DNA of 64,000 nucleotides, from the NCBI RefSeq assembly GCF_003112735.1, contig NZ_BFBR01000001.1, positions 310,001 to 374,000 on the forward strand. The letters are read 5' to 3'. The first letter of the stretch is position 1. Each line of letters begins with the position of its first letter. Below are positions 17,085-25,728 of the stretch, piece by piece. The notes beneath the pieces are model-generated. The model made no database searches and was not told where the DNA came from. It was given only the letters and a program-made list of their open reading frames with translations. A program made the translations under genes and the position numbers. Source of the stretch: Candidatus Phycosocius bacilliformis. GTDB taxonomy: Bacteria > Pseudomonadota > Alphaproteobacteria > Caulobacterales > Aquidulcibacteraceae.

Positions 17085-18976
17085 TCAAGCTTGCGAATGT
17101 CAACAGCTTTGAGGCCGGCAGCATCGCCACGTGGCTTAAAGTCCGGCAAGACACGTTGAAGCCAAGTCAAGGCGGCCGTTTCCTTATCCTTGCGCGCGGC
17201 CTCAAGAATATGGTCGATCAGAATGCGCAGGTTATCGGGTGGCTCAATCGGGTCGCTGGCGACCAGCACACCTTCGACAGATGTATTCTCGACGCGTTCG
17301 AAATTGTGGAACAATTCCTCGTGCAGGCGTTCACCTGGCCTCAGGCCGGTCTCAATGATGGCGATATCCCGCCAGGGCTCCTTACCCTTCATGCGGATCA
17401 TGGCTTCGGCGAGTTCCATGATACGAACAGGTTCGCCCATGTCCAGAACAAATTGCCCGCCAGAGATCGCGCCCCGTTTTTCCGCGCCGATTGCGGCGGC
17501 TTGCAGCACCAAAGAGCTGGCCTCTTCGACTGTCATGAACCAGCGCGTCATTTCCGAGTGGGTGATTGTGACAGGCCCGCCACGTGCAATTTGGCGTTCA
17601 AAGACTGGCATGACCGAGCCGCTCGAGCCCAGCACATTGCCAAAGCGGACGGAGTGGAATGCGCCCTTGGCCCGGCGCGAACAATCACGGACATAAAGTT
17701 CAGCCACGCGTTTGGCAGCACCCATGACATTGACCGGGTTCACCGCCTTGTCGGTCGAGATGAAGACAAAGGATTCCACATCCACGGCCATGGCAGCGTC
17801 TGCGACCACGCAGGTTCCGCCCAGATTGACTTCAAGCGCCTCGCAGAAATGATCTTCCATCATCGGCACATGCTTGTTGGCAGCCGCATGCACCACAACA
17901 TGGGGACGATACTTCTCAAAGATCGCACGAATCCGGGGTTCGTCGCGGATGTCACACAGCCGCACCACCAGATCGATACTGGGATAAGTCGCCCGGATCT
18001 CAGATGAGATCTGAAACAGATTGTTCTCCGAGGAATCGACCAGGACGATACAGCTGGGCGACAATTCGGCGATCTGCTTCACAATCTCACTGCCAATCGT
18101 GCCGCCAGCCCCCGTCACCAGAACCTTCTTGAACCGGACAAGACCACGCGGACCGCGCAAATCCAGCTCACGCCGGGTCCGGCCCAGCACATCAGCAGGA
18201 TGCACCGCCCCAAGCGTCGCGCCTGCGCCTTCGGGGATCCGCATCAGGGCCACGCCACGACGGGCTGAAACTTGCAGGGCAACTTGGGCTGCTTTGCGGC
18301 CAGGATCTCGGCCAATCAGGGCGATCCTAAGCTCAGAATTGCGTGACAGGGCGTCAATGACGAGCGGCTCAAGAGCTTCCAATCCGCCAAACACACGCGC
18401 CCCGGCAAAAATCTTGCCGACTTGTGTGCCCAAAGTCGACACAATGGCAATCGGTCGAATTGGCAAAGGACCGTTCAACCGCGCCGTATGGATAGCTTGC
18501 GTAATGGCATCTGTGGGGCCAACCAGAATGGTTGCCGGTGCATTCGGCGCAATCGTGCGAAACAAAGCGCGCAAGCCCCCGCCTGACATCACCCGCGCCA
18601 AGCCACGGGCTGCAGCCATAAGAACCAAGGTAACCACCGCAGCCAAGGCCGGGGAAATTCGCGGAACGGTTACAGACGGATCAACAAAGAACAACACAGC
18701 AATTGTGCTGATACCAGCCGCAGCAATCGCCTGTGAAAGGCGGACCAGATCGTCGGCGGAAGTCCAGCGCCAAACCAATTGGTTGAGACGAAAAGCCACC
18801 AGCGCGACAGCCATAGAGGTTCCATAGGCTACCAACGCCACCAAAGTCCCCTTGACTGAGGCGGGCTCCATCCCAGTGCCATAGGCCAAATAAAGCGCGA
18901 GCCAAAAACTCAATACTGCCAAAGCAATATCGGCGAGATAACCCGTCGAAAAAATCTTGAGTTTATGACGTGTCAC
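17081..18976 (-). CDS. Membrane-bound nucleotide-sugar 4,6-dehydratase (CapD/WbpM type)
   Basis: A 631-residue protein. The first ~125 residues hold four hydrophobic segments (for example LADIALAVLSFWLALYLAY and AALAAVVTLVLMAAARG-like stretches). Residues ~140-270 form a nucleotide-binding CoA-binding-like domain and the rest is a SDR dehydratase with VLVTGAGGTIGSEIV near 285, NKHVPMMEDH near 370 and STDKAVNPVNVMGAAKR near 410. The Met in place of the usual catalytic Tyr of YxxxK is typical of large WbpM/PglF enzymes, which make 4-keto-6-deoxy UDP-HexNAc. The GTG start overlaps the heparinase-like gene stop by four bases (GTGA), so the two are translationally coupled. Confidence 0.92.
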   Translation of the reverse strand: MTRHKLKIFSTGYLADIALAVLSFWLALYLAYGTGMEPASVKGTLVALVAYGTSMAVALVAFRLNQLVWRWTSADDLVRLSQAIAAAGISTIAVLFFVDPSVTVPRISPALAAVVTLVLMAAARGLARVMSGGGLRALFRTIAPNAPATILVGPTDAITQAIHTARLNGPLPIRPIAIVSTLGTQVGKIFAGARVFGGLEALEPLVIDALSRNSELRIALIGRDPGRKAAQVALQVSARRGVALMRIPEGAGATLGAVHPADVLGRTRRELDLRGPRGLVRFKKVLVTGAGGTIGSEIVKQIAELSPSCIVLVDSSENNLFQISSEIRATYPSIDLVVRLCDIRDEPRIRAIFEKYRPHVVVHAAANKHVPMMEDHFCEALEVNLGGTCVVADAAMAVDVESFVFISTDKAVNPVNVMGAAKRVAELYVRDCSRRAKGAFHSVRFGNVLGSSGSVMPVFERQIARGGPVTITHSEMTRWFMTVEEASSLVLQAAAIGAEKRGAISGGQFVLDMGEPVRIMELAEAMIRMKGKEPWRDIAIIETGLRPGERLHEELFHNFERVENTSVEGVLVASDPIEPPDNLRILIDHILEAARKDKETAALTWLQRVLPDFKPRGDAAGLKAVDIRKLD

Positions 18977-20556
18977 ATCAGCTCCTCAAGCTGCAGGTCC
19001 CAAGCCAGGACCAAATCCTTCTTTAGCGAATTCCCCAGCGGCGCACAAATCATCCGAAGGCGGCGAATTTGTGTCAAAGCCTGCCCCGAATATGCGTCTT
19101 CGATTCGAAAAGCACCCGGATGAGAGATACAGCGAAAGCGCCATGCATGGCCGCTCGGCGTGCGGATCAGAAAGCTTTCACCATCACGGCTCGGGGTGGC
19201 TTGGCACCCGAGGCCAAGGTCAAACATCAAGACTGGACTACCGAGCTTTGCGCCGGCGGACCCTGCAAACAACGCATCTTCGCCGCTGAGGCGCTGCCCA
19301 TCTTCTGAAAGTGTCAGTGTGCGTATGCAGCTATGGCGTTGCCCGTCAATCTCAAAGCTGACCTTGGCTTCAAGTTGGGACTGGCTGGTTTCATCGCGCC
19401 GCCGGATCTGGGGCTCTGTTATCATCTGAGCGCCCGAAAATGTCAGCGCAGAAATCGCCTCTGGACCAGACGTGATGAGTTCAACGCCATGGGCCTCAAC
19501 TTCGCAAATGGGTCCGGTATCGGCTGAGCCAGACGGCGCGCGCAGCCAAACCCGAAGCGCACCCTTCTCCATCATGCCAATATGGCCGGTTTTGAGAATG
19601 GCCGAACGGCGCAAATTGGTCGGCCCAAGAACAGATTCAGCCAGTCCGCCATAACCGCGCTGTTTGCTGAAGGTTACGAGCGCGCCATCACTGCGCCGCA
19701 GGGTTGCCACAGCTTGGCGCAGCCGCTGGTTAATCGGGTTGATGGCATCCAACCGATCCAACATCGCCAAATCCGCAGCCGCCGACAATGTTCCAACCGG
19801 TGAACCATCGGCAAACATGCCGTCGGCAGCTATCAGATCATTCATCTCGGCCAAAGCCTCTTGCGACAAGCCGGGGCGCAACAGGCCAGGTGAAGCGTTC
19901 TCAACAGCCAATATCCCCACTGCGCGCGTCCAACATGCCCGACGGCTCAAAGGCTCGAAGGCGCTGGCAAGGCTGGCAAGCAGACGGCGTTCGGGTTCCA
20001 CCAGACGGACGAAGTCCTGCAAAAGTTGGTCACCAATCTTGCGCTGTAGATGGGTGGAAAAGCCTGCCATCATCGGCAACAAATGGCTCAACCAATTCAA
20101 AAGTCGACGGGCCCGCCAAACCACGCCATCTGATCTTCCAGCCCCCGAAGCCGTGCCACGCCAGAGGCTCAAGCCGGTTGACGCGTCCTCCGCTCTGCGG
20201 TGAAACCAATGACGAAGCCAAGATTCCAGGATGGGCAGCAAATCCCCATAAGACGGCGACAAATCGCGCAAAAAATCAAATGACAAGATCCAGCCTTGAC
20301 TTGCGGCTTTTGGATCCGAAAAAGGGCCTGCAATGGCGTCAAAAGTGCCACTTCCCAAGCGCTGCGGCAGACGACCTTGTAAGAGGTCCAACCCTTCCTC
20401 AATAACCGACAGGCGAAAATCCGGCAGTGGATGCCAGACACGTGGCAGCAATGTTCCATCGCTTGCAAAACATCCTGAGGCAAAAGGGTGCAGCCATTCA
20501 GGGCCAAGGCGTGCCGTCAGTCGCACCGCCTGCTGTTCCCCGACCTCAAGTGCCAT
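18973..20556 (-). CDS. Heparinase II/III-family protein
   Basis: A 527-residue protein of the heparinase II/III type common in alphaproteobacteria next to rsmB and rpe. The N-terminal part is alpha-toroid-like, with LLNWLSHLLPM near 150. The C-terminal part is a beta-rich domain with FSKQRGYGGL near 290, HGVELITSG near 345 and RFRCISHPGAFRIEDAYSG near 480. Such proteins are thought to be polysaccharide lyases, but the substrate of this chromosomal subgroup is not established. No signal peptide is visible. The ATG at 20556 lies 13 bases after the rpe stop; longer in-frame extensions run back into rpe and are unlikely. Confidence 0.82.
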   Translation of the reverse strand: MALEVGEQQAVRLTARLGPEWLHPFASGCFASDGTLLPRVWHPLPDFRLSVIEEGLDLLQGRLPQRLGSGTFDAIAGPFSDPKAASQGWILSFDFLRDLSPSYGDLLPILESWLRHWFHRRAEDASTGLSLWRGTASGAGRSDGVVWRARRLLNWLSHLLPMMAGFSTHLQRKIGDQLLQDFVRLVEPERRLLASLASAFEPLSRRACWTRAVGILAVENASPGLLRPGLSQEALAEMNDLIAADGMFADGSPVGTLSAAADLAMLDRLDAINPINQRLRQAVATLRRSDGALVTFSKQRGYGGLAESVLGPTNLRRSAILKTGHIGMMEKGALRVWLRAPSGSADTGPICEVEAHGVELITSGPEAISALTFSGAQMITEPQIRRRDETSQSQLEAKVSFEIDGQRHSCIRTLTLSEDGQRLSGEDALFAGSAGAKLGSPVLMFDLGLGCQATPSRDGESFLIRTPSGHAWRFRCISHPGAFRIEDAYSGQALTQIRRLRMICAPLGNSLKKDLVLAWDLQLEELM

Positions 20557-20569
20557 CGCACGCGCGCCC

Positions 20570-21235
20570 CTAGTCCTTCGCCGCCCGCAAGGCAGCGATA
20601 TTGGCATGATACTGACTGGGACCGCCTTTGAAAACCGCAGTCCCCGCGACCAGAGTGTCAGCCCCTGCGGCAAAACAATCGCGCGCAGTTTGCGGGTTCA
20701 CTCCGCCGTCGACTTCTAAAAGGATGTCGCGCCCACTGGCCTCGATCATCCGGCGCAGCTTCGCAATCTTGCCCAATTGGCTGGGCAAGAAACTTTGCCC
20801 TCCAAAACCCGGATTGATACTCATCACCAGGATCAGATCAACCATATCCATGACGTGATCCAGCACCGATTCATGTGTCGATGGATTAAGGACAACGCCT
20901 GCCTTCTTTCCCAGGTCACGAATTGTTTGCAGACTGCGATGCAAATGCGGGCCGGCCTCAGGATGGATTGAGATGATATCGGCCCCAGCTTCGGCAAAGG
21001 CTTTCAGATAAGGATCGGCCGGGGCGATCATCAAATGCACGTCAAACGGCAGATGTGAATGGGGTCGCAAGGCTTGCACCACTTGCGGGCCAATGGTGAT
21101 ATTGGGCACGAAATGGCCGTCCATCACATCGATGTGGATAAGGTCCGCACCCGCTGCCGTAATCGCAGCCACTTCCTCGCCCAATTTGGCGAAGTCCGCG
21201 GACAAAATAGATGGACTGATCAGAAGCTTGGACAT
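20570..21235 (-). CDS. rpe: Ribulose-phosphate 3-epimerase
   Basis: A 221-residue TIM-barrel enzyme interconverting ribulose-5-phosphate and xylulose-5-phosphate. It shows [10 protein letters not shown] at 6-15, [14 protein letters not shown] near 31-44 with metal-binding His and Asp, the SIHPEAG segment near 88 and [14 protein letters not shown] near 137-150. The frame is open 41 codons further upstream, but ATG 21235 gives the family N-terminus. It follows rsmB on the same strand after about 50 bases. Confidence 0.95.
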   Translation of the reverse strand: MSKLLISPSILSADFAKLGEEVAAITAAGADLIHIDVMDGHFVPNITIGPQVVQALRPHSHLPFDVHLMIAPADPYLKAFAEAGADIISIHPEAGPHLHRSLQTIRDLGKKAGVVLNPSTHESVLDHVMDMVDLILVMSINPGFGGQSFLPSQLGKIAKLRRMIEASGRDILLEVDGGVNPQTARDCFAAGADTLVAGTAVFKGGPSQYHANIAALRAAKD

Positions 21236-21288
21236 TGGTCGTACATGGCCTGTTTCGGGATGGATCGGCAAGGTGGATGAAGGGTCGG

Positions 21289-22716
21289 CTAACTTACCAG
21301 CATTGGCTTTTCGAAGCGGGCGATGAAGAAGCCGTCCATGCCACCCCGATCGGCCCAATAAGCTGGCAATAGGCGGACACAGCCCTGCGCCGTGATTGCG
21401 TGTTCAAGACTTGGGACTTCGTGCGGCTCAATCGGCACAAGCCGCAGTCCGGCGGCCAAGCCCTGAGCCACGGCAGGATCAGCTTCCTCTGGCTCTAGCG
21501 AGCAGACCGCATACACCAGCCGCCCTCCGGGCTTTAAGGCAGCGATCGCTGCCGTCATCAAGTCTCTTTGTAGGCTTGCAAAACGGGCGACATCAGCCGG
21601 AGTTTTGATCCAGAGGCTCTCCGGGTTGCGGCGCAAAGTACCTGTCGCCGAACACGGTGCATCTAAGAGGATGGCATCATAGTCGCCTTGTCGATCCGAG
21701 GTCTCGGCCAGTGTTCGTGCGTCTGCGACGTGCAGACGGGCTGTCAGGCTGGTGCGCGCCAAATTGTCAGCCACGCGCCGGATCCGGGCCGCATCGACAT
21801 CCATCGCAGTGACATCGGCCCCGGTTGCGGCCAATTGCATTGTCTTACCACCGGGTGCGGCACACATGTCTAAGACGCGTTGGCCCGGCCGCACACCCAG
21901 AAGGCGCGCAGGCAGCGCCGCGGCCGCATCCTGTACCCAAAAGACCCCATCCGCCCAATGCGGCAGGCTGGTCACGTCACCGGGTGTTTCTTTGAGGCGC
22001 AGACTTCCAGTGGGCAGAACCTCTGCATCCAGACTCGCCGCCAGATGTTCTGCGTCGGCCTTGACCGAAAGGTCGAGAGCCGGTTGTCGGGCCAAACTTG
22101 CGGCAATCCCGTCGGCGGCATCCTCGCCATATGCTGCCCGCCAGCGGTTCCACCACAGCACCGGCACGCGCAATCGATCTGCAGGCCTTTCTATGGGCTC
22201 TGTTGCGATGCGACGCAGAATGGCATTGACCAGCCCGGCAAAGCCCCGACTGGCAGGGTCAAATTTGGCCAGATCTACCGACCGACCCACGGCGGCATGG
22301 GGCGGGGCGAGGCCCTCAATCAATTGCGCTGCGCCGACTCGCAAGAGCGCGCGGGCAAAGTGCGCACTATCAGGCAGGGGTCGCTCAAGCTTACTTGCCA
22401 ACACAGCATCAATCATACCAAGGGCGCGTAAAGTCGCCAATGCCAGATGGGCGGCAAAACCCCGGTCGCGGCCATCCAAGCCTACAAAGGCTTGCTCTTT
22501 GCGCATGGCCTCTTCCAAGGTCCAGCGCTCGTCCAAAATATGGGCAATCAGTCGAACTGCAGCATAGCGGGCTGGATCAGGATTGAACGGGGTACGGGGC
22601 GGGCGCGCCTTTCCCACCCCCTTGGGGCTGCCCGTGCGCCCTGGAGGGCCTTTTGGGCGACCGCCATGTGACGGGCGGGGACGGGAACGTGGGGGGCGAG
22701 AAGGATCATGCGACAT
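21289..22716 (-). CDS. rsmB: 16S rRNA (cytosine-967-C5)-methyltransferase, RsmB/Fmu type
   Basis: A 475-residue protein with a basic, Pro/Gly/Arg-rich N-terminal tail (residues 1-45), an NusB-like RNA-binding domain (about 46-175) and a Rossmann methyltransferase domain. SAM motifs: [15 protein letters not shown] near 280, and the two catalytic cysteines in [16 protein letters not shown] near 348 and [11 protein letters not shown] near 400. It methylates C967 of 16S rRNA during ribosome assembly. The N-terminal tail is longer than in Escherichia coli and low in complexity. It shares a minus-strand cluster with rpe and the heparinase-like gene. Confidence 0.93.
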   Translation of the reverse strand: MSHDPSRPPRSRPRPSHGGRPKGPPGRTGSPKGVGKARPPRTPFNPDPARYAAVRLIAHILDERWTLEEAMRKEQAFVGLDGRDRGFAAHLALATLRALGMIDAVLASKLERPLPDSAHFARALLRVGAAQLIEGLAPPHAAVGRSVDLAKFDPASRGFAGLVNAILRRIATEPIERPADRLRVPVLWWNRWRAAYGEDAADGIAASLARQPALDLSVKADAEHLAASLDAEVLPTGSLRLKETPGDVTSLPHWADGVFWVQDAAAALPARLLGVRPGQRVLDMCAAPGGKTMQLAATGADVTAMDVDAARIRRVADNLARTSLTARLHVADARTLAETSDRQGDYDAILLDAPCSATGTLRRNPESLWIKTPADVARFASLQRDLMTAAIAALKPGGRLVYAVCSLEPEEADPAVAQGLAAGLRLVPIEPHEVPSLEHAITAQGCVRLLPAYWADRGGMDGFFIARFEKPMLVS

Positions 22717-22799
22717 GTCGCAGGCCCATGCGCGCCTAGACCATCCCGGTCAAGCCATTCGTCCATGCCCGACCAGAACCGCAGCACCTAAGGTGTCAA

Positions 22800-23753
22800 T
22801 CAACCCCAAGGGCCCTTGCGGCGTCCCCACGGCCCAGCACGACCTTGAGGAGCCTGATTCTCATCAGGCGCAGCTTGGGCTGTGGCCGCCAAGCCATGAG
22901 GTCTTGCCCCGGCAGCGACCATGGCGCGCAATTGGGCCACGCGGTTTTCGGTTGCCGGATGTGTTGAGAACAACTTGTCGCGCAACCCACCCGCTAAGGG
23001 ATTAATGATAAACATATGGGCGGTAGCAAGATTGCGTTCGGCATCCTCATTGTGAACTTGACGTGCGCCAGATTGGATTTTCTGCAAAGCCGAGGCGAGC
23101 CATTGCGGATCGCCCGCAATCTCGGCTCCCAACCGATCCGCTTCATATTCGCGTGAGCGGCTGATGGCCATTTGCACGACGGCAGCTGCCATCGGGGCAA
23201 AAAGCATCATGGCAATTAGCGCAATCGGATTTGGCCGTTCCCGGTCACCACCAAAGAACATTGCAAAATTAGCCAGCATGCCGATGGCCCCAGCCAATGT
23301 GGCCGCCACGGTCATGGTCAATGTGTCATGGCTTTTAACGTGCGCGAGTTCATGCGCCATCACGCCAGCAATCTCTTGGCGGTTCAACAAGGACAAAAGG
23401 CCAGTTGTCGCAGCAACCGCCGCGTTTTCGGGATTGCGTCCGGTTGCAAAGGCATTGGGCTGAGGATTCTGGATCACATAAATGCGCGGGCGCGGCATAT
23501 TGGCCTTTTGCGCCATCGCCAGCACATCCTGCGCATAGGTTGCAATCAGTGGATCGCGATGATCGGGCCCGACTTCGACTGCCCGATAGGCGCTCAACAC
23601 CATTTTGTCAGAATTCCAATAAGAGAACACATTCATCCCGGCGGCCACAACAAAGGCAATCGCCATGCCCGACGTGCCGCCAATCAAAAAGCCGATCCCC
23701 ATGAACAAAGCGGTCATGGCTGCCAGCAGCATGAAGGTCTTGGTGGTGTTCAT
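22800..23753 (-). CDS. htpX: Membrane zinc metalloprotease HtpX
   Basis: A 317-residue inner-membrane protease of the M48B family, involved in turnover of misfolded membrane proteins. Two hydrophobic segments lie at residues ~8-45, the zinc motif HELAH at about 135-139 in [13 protein letters not shown], two further hydrophobic stretches near 150-200, and the third ligand in [13 protein letters not shown] near 212. The C-terminus is an Ala/Pro/Gly-rich tail. The frame is open 83 codons upstream, but ATG 23753 starts the first transmembrane segment in the normal place. It is divergent from the SDHAF4-like gene 46 bases away. Confidence 0.95.
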   Translation of the reverse strand: MNTTKTFMLLAAMTALFMGIGFLIGGTSGMAIAFVVAAGMNVFSYWNSDKMVLSAYRAVEVGPDHRDPLIATYAQDVLAMAQKANMPRPRIYVIQNPQPNAFATGRNPENAAVAATTGLLSLLNRQEIAGVMAHELAHVKSHDTLTMTVAATLAGAIGMLANFAMFFGGDRERPNPIALIAMMLFAPMAAAVVQMAISRSREYEADRLGAEIAGDPQWLASALQKIQSGARQVHNEDAERNLATAHMFIINPLAGGLRDKLFSTHPATENRVAQLRAMVAAGARPHGLAATAQAAPDENQAPQGRAGPWGRRKGPWG

Positions 23754-23799
23754 TGCAAACTCGACTCCTGTCCGTGCACGCCTATATGTAATCAACATT

Positions 23800-24024
23800 A
23801 TGCGCGAAAAAAGCACACCTGCCACGCCAAACGCTTCACCACTGCGTGAGAGCCACGATTTTGACTTAACCACGCCGGCTGGCCGGGCTTTGGCTGAAGC
23901 GGCACAAAGACGGGCTGAATCTGTTAAGGCAGCCGAGGCAGCACGGGAGGTAAATGGACCCAGTGGGGCAGAGCCAACCCGGTTTGGTGACTGGGAACGC
24001 AAGGGAATCGCGTATGATTTTTGA
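23800..24024 (+). CDS. DUF1674 / succinate dehydrogenase assembly factor 4-like protein
   Basis: A 74-residue small protein whose C-terminus, [19 protein letters not shown], is the signature of the DUF1674/SDHAF4 family. In mitochondria SDHAF4 protects and delivers flavinylated SdhA to the succinate dehydrogenase complex; the bacterial role is inferred. The front half is a charged, Ala-rich helix. I chose ATG 23800, which leaves a 46-base divergent gap to htpX. Confidence 0.85.
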   Translation: MREKSTPATPNASPLRESHDFDLTTPAGRALAEAAQRRAESVKAAEAAREVNGPSGAEPTRFGDWERKGIAYDF

Positions 24025-24133
24025 CGATTTCCCCCCTCACGGGCACCGACTTGATGGCTTGGTCGAGCTCCGTTAACCTTTTCTCAGACAGGAAAGACCG
24101 CACATCAGGTGTCGGCGAAAAACGGGGGTCAGA

Positions 24134-24691
24134 ATGACCAGACTTGTGGGGATCGTTTCGCTTTTGGCCTTGATGGCCGCTACGCCGGTTTTTGCTGGTG
24201 AGATGACGGGTAAGCCAGAGGCGCAGCCTGTTCAGCCTCAATCTGCCCCCGTGTTCATCCAGTCTGGGCCAGCAACATCTGGCACTTTGCAGCAAGCCGG
24301 GCAGTCAGGCCAAACGGTCACCATCACATGTTTGGGCCATCAACCAGGTGGTCCGATGACCTGCACGCATCAGAACAATGCCGACCAGGTGGATGTTCGA
24401 CGATTGGCCGCTGCCGGCATTATCCTGCCCCCATCGGGAGACAGAGGCTTTGTGTCTGTTGCCTGCTGCCAATCAGGTGATGTGCAATTGCCGACCAGCT
24501 TCTTTATGGGAGCGATCAATAATGGTGTTGGGTATAATACGCAGACCAGCTACACATATGGTGCTGGTGGATATGCGTTTGTTGGTGGCGGCACCCGCTT
24601 TTCCGGCGTGCGCGAACGCAGCCCAACTCCCTTGGTCCCGCCTAATCGACCGCACCGCCCGCCACCGCCCAAACCCTGTGGCTGTCACTGA
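24134..24691 (+). CDS. Secreted hypothetical protein, Cys- and Pro-rich C-terminus
   Basis: A 185-residue protein I do not recognise. Residues 1-21 form a clear signal peptide (MTRLVGIVSLLALMAATPVFA). The middle part has a Gln/Pro-rich linker and paired cysteines (TITCLG, MTCTHQ, VACCQS). A Gly/Tyr-rich stretch (YNTQTSYTYGAGGYAFVGGG) is followed by a Pro/Arg-rich tail ending KPCGCH. The cysteine pattern suggests disulphides and a periplasmic or surface location. It has GGGGG eight bases before the ATG and a convergent SDR gene 19 bases downstream. Confidence 0.75.
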   Translation: MTRLVGIVSLLALMAATPVFAGEMTGKPEAQPVQPQSAPVFIQSGPATSGTLQQAGQSGQTVTITCLGHQPGGPMTCTHQNNADQVDVRRLAAAGIILPPSGDRGFVSVACCQSGDVQLPTSFFMGAINNGVGYNTQTSYTYGAGGYAFVGGGTRFSGVRERSPTPLVPPNRPHRPPPPKPCGCH

Positions 24692-24710
24692 CAATTCGGT
24701 GAGTAAGGCC

Positions 24711-25511
24711 TCAGTCGGCGCGGCGGAATTTACGGGTCTGGGACGACATCAGACGCAAGGCCAACGTATCGGGCAGGAGTTTGCAGAGAGCGGCGATCGT
24801 CTTATTGACCCCGCCTGTGACAACCACAGCCTGATTGGCTTCTAGGGCGTCATAGCCGATCTGGGCGACTGTCTTGGCATCTTGCCAAAGCCATGACGGC
24901 ATGGAGGCCATCTGGTCACGCATGCCATTGACATCATGGAATTCCGAATATGTGAAACCTGGACATAAGGCACTGACGTGAACGCCGGTTTCAGCATTTT
25001 CCTGATTGAGCGCCTGACTGAAGCGCACCAGAAACGCCTTTGCAGCCCCATAAAGTGTGGCACCTGCCGTTGGCGGGACATGACCGGCAAGCGAAGCAAC
25101 ATTCATGATCCGTCCGAACCGTCGGGTTTGCATACCCGGCAGGACGCGATGGGTCAGCTCTAACGGGGCCTCGACCAAAACTTGCATGAAAGCAGCATGA
25201 TCGGCCCAGCTCGAGCTCAAATAATTGCCTTGCAACCCATAGCCAGCATTATTGATCAAGGCATCGACAGGCCTGCCAGCTTCTTCCAGCGTGCGGATGA
25301 TCATTTCTGGCGCGGACCGATCGGCCAAGTCTGCCGCGATTGTTATGCTTTCTGCACCCCAGGTTTGCTTGAGTTCAGCGGCAAAGGCTTCCAGGCGATC
25401 AGCGCGGCGGGCGGTCAGCGCGAGGTCATAGCCGCGCTCGGCATAAATGCGGGCGATAGCTTGGCCGATACCGGCAGACGCTCCTGTAACCAAGCAAAGT
25501 CGACGTGCCAT
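24711..25511 (-). CDS. Short-chain dehydrogenase/reductase (SDR)
   Basis: A 266-residue classical SDR. Seen are TGASAGIGQAIA near residues 9-20 for NAD(P) binding, NNAGYGLQG near 87-95, the catalytic VASLAG and YGAAKAFLV (YxxxK) near 140-165, and a CPGFTYSEFH loop near 188. This group resembles DltE/YqjQ-like SDRs of unknown substrate. ATG at 25511 is the family start; the open frame reaches 25649. Confidence 0.88.
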   Translation of the reverse strand: MARRLCLVTGASAGIGQAIARIYAERGYDLALTARRADRLEAFAAELKQTWGAESITIAADLADRSAPEMIIRTLEEAGRPVDALINNAGYGLQGNYLSSSWADHAAFMQVLVEAPLELTHRVLPGMQTRRFGRIMNVASLAGHVPPTAGATLYGAAKAFLVRFSQALNQENAETGVHVSALCPGFTYSEFHDVNGMRDQMASMPSWLWQDAKTVAQIGYDALEANQAVVVTGGVNKTIAALCKLLPDTLALRLMSSQTRKFRRAD

Positions 25512-25728
25512 CGGGGTGCTCCTCGGATCATAGTCGTGATGTCCGGCACAGATAGCTGTGGCCGATGCGCCCGTCCAGACCGGGTCATGCCCATCACAAG
25601 CACGTGGAGGAGGCCCTCTCATTGTGCTTAGCCATTGAAGCCGCCCCATAAAAGGCGTATTGCCCGCCCCCTACAAGCGTATACAGGCAGCTGCCGGCCA
25701 CGCCGTGAGCTGCGTTCGGGGAGCCAAG

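Noticed and set aside
18021-18827. Plus-strand 268-residue frame opposite the CapD-type gene
   Set aside because: It lacks any family motif and is fully contained in a gene with clear motifs on the other strand.
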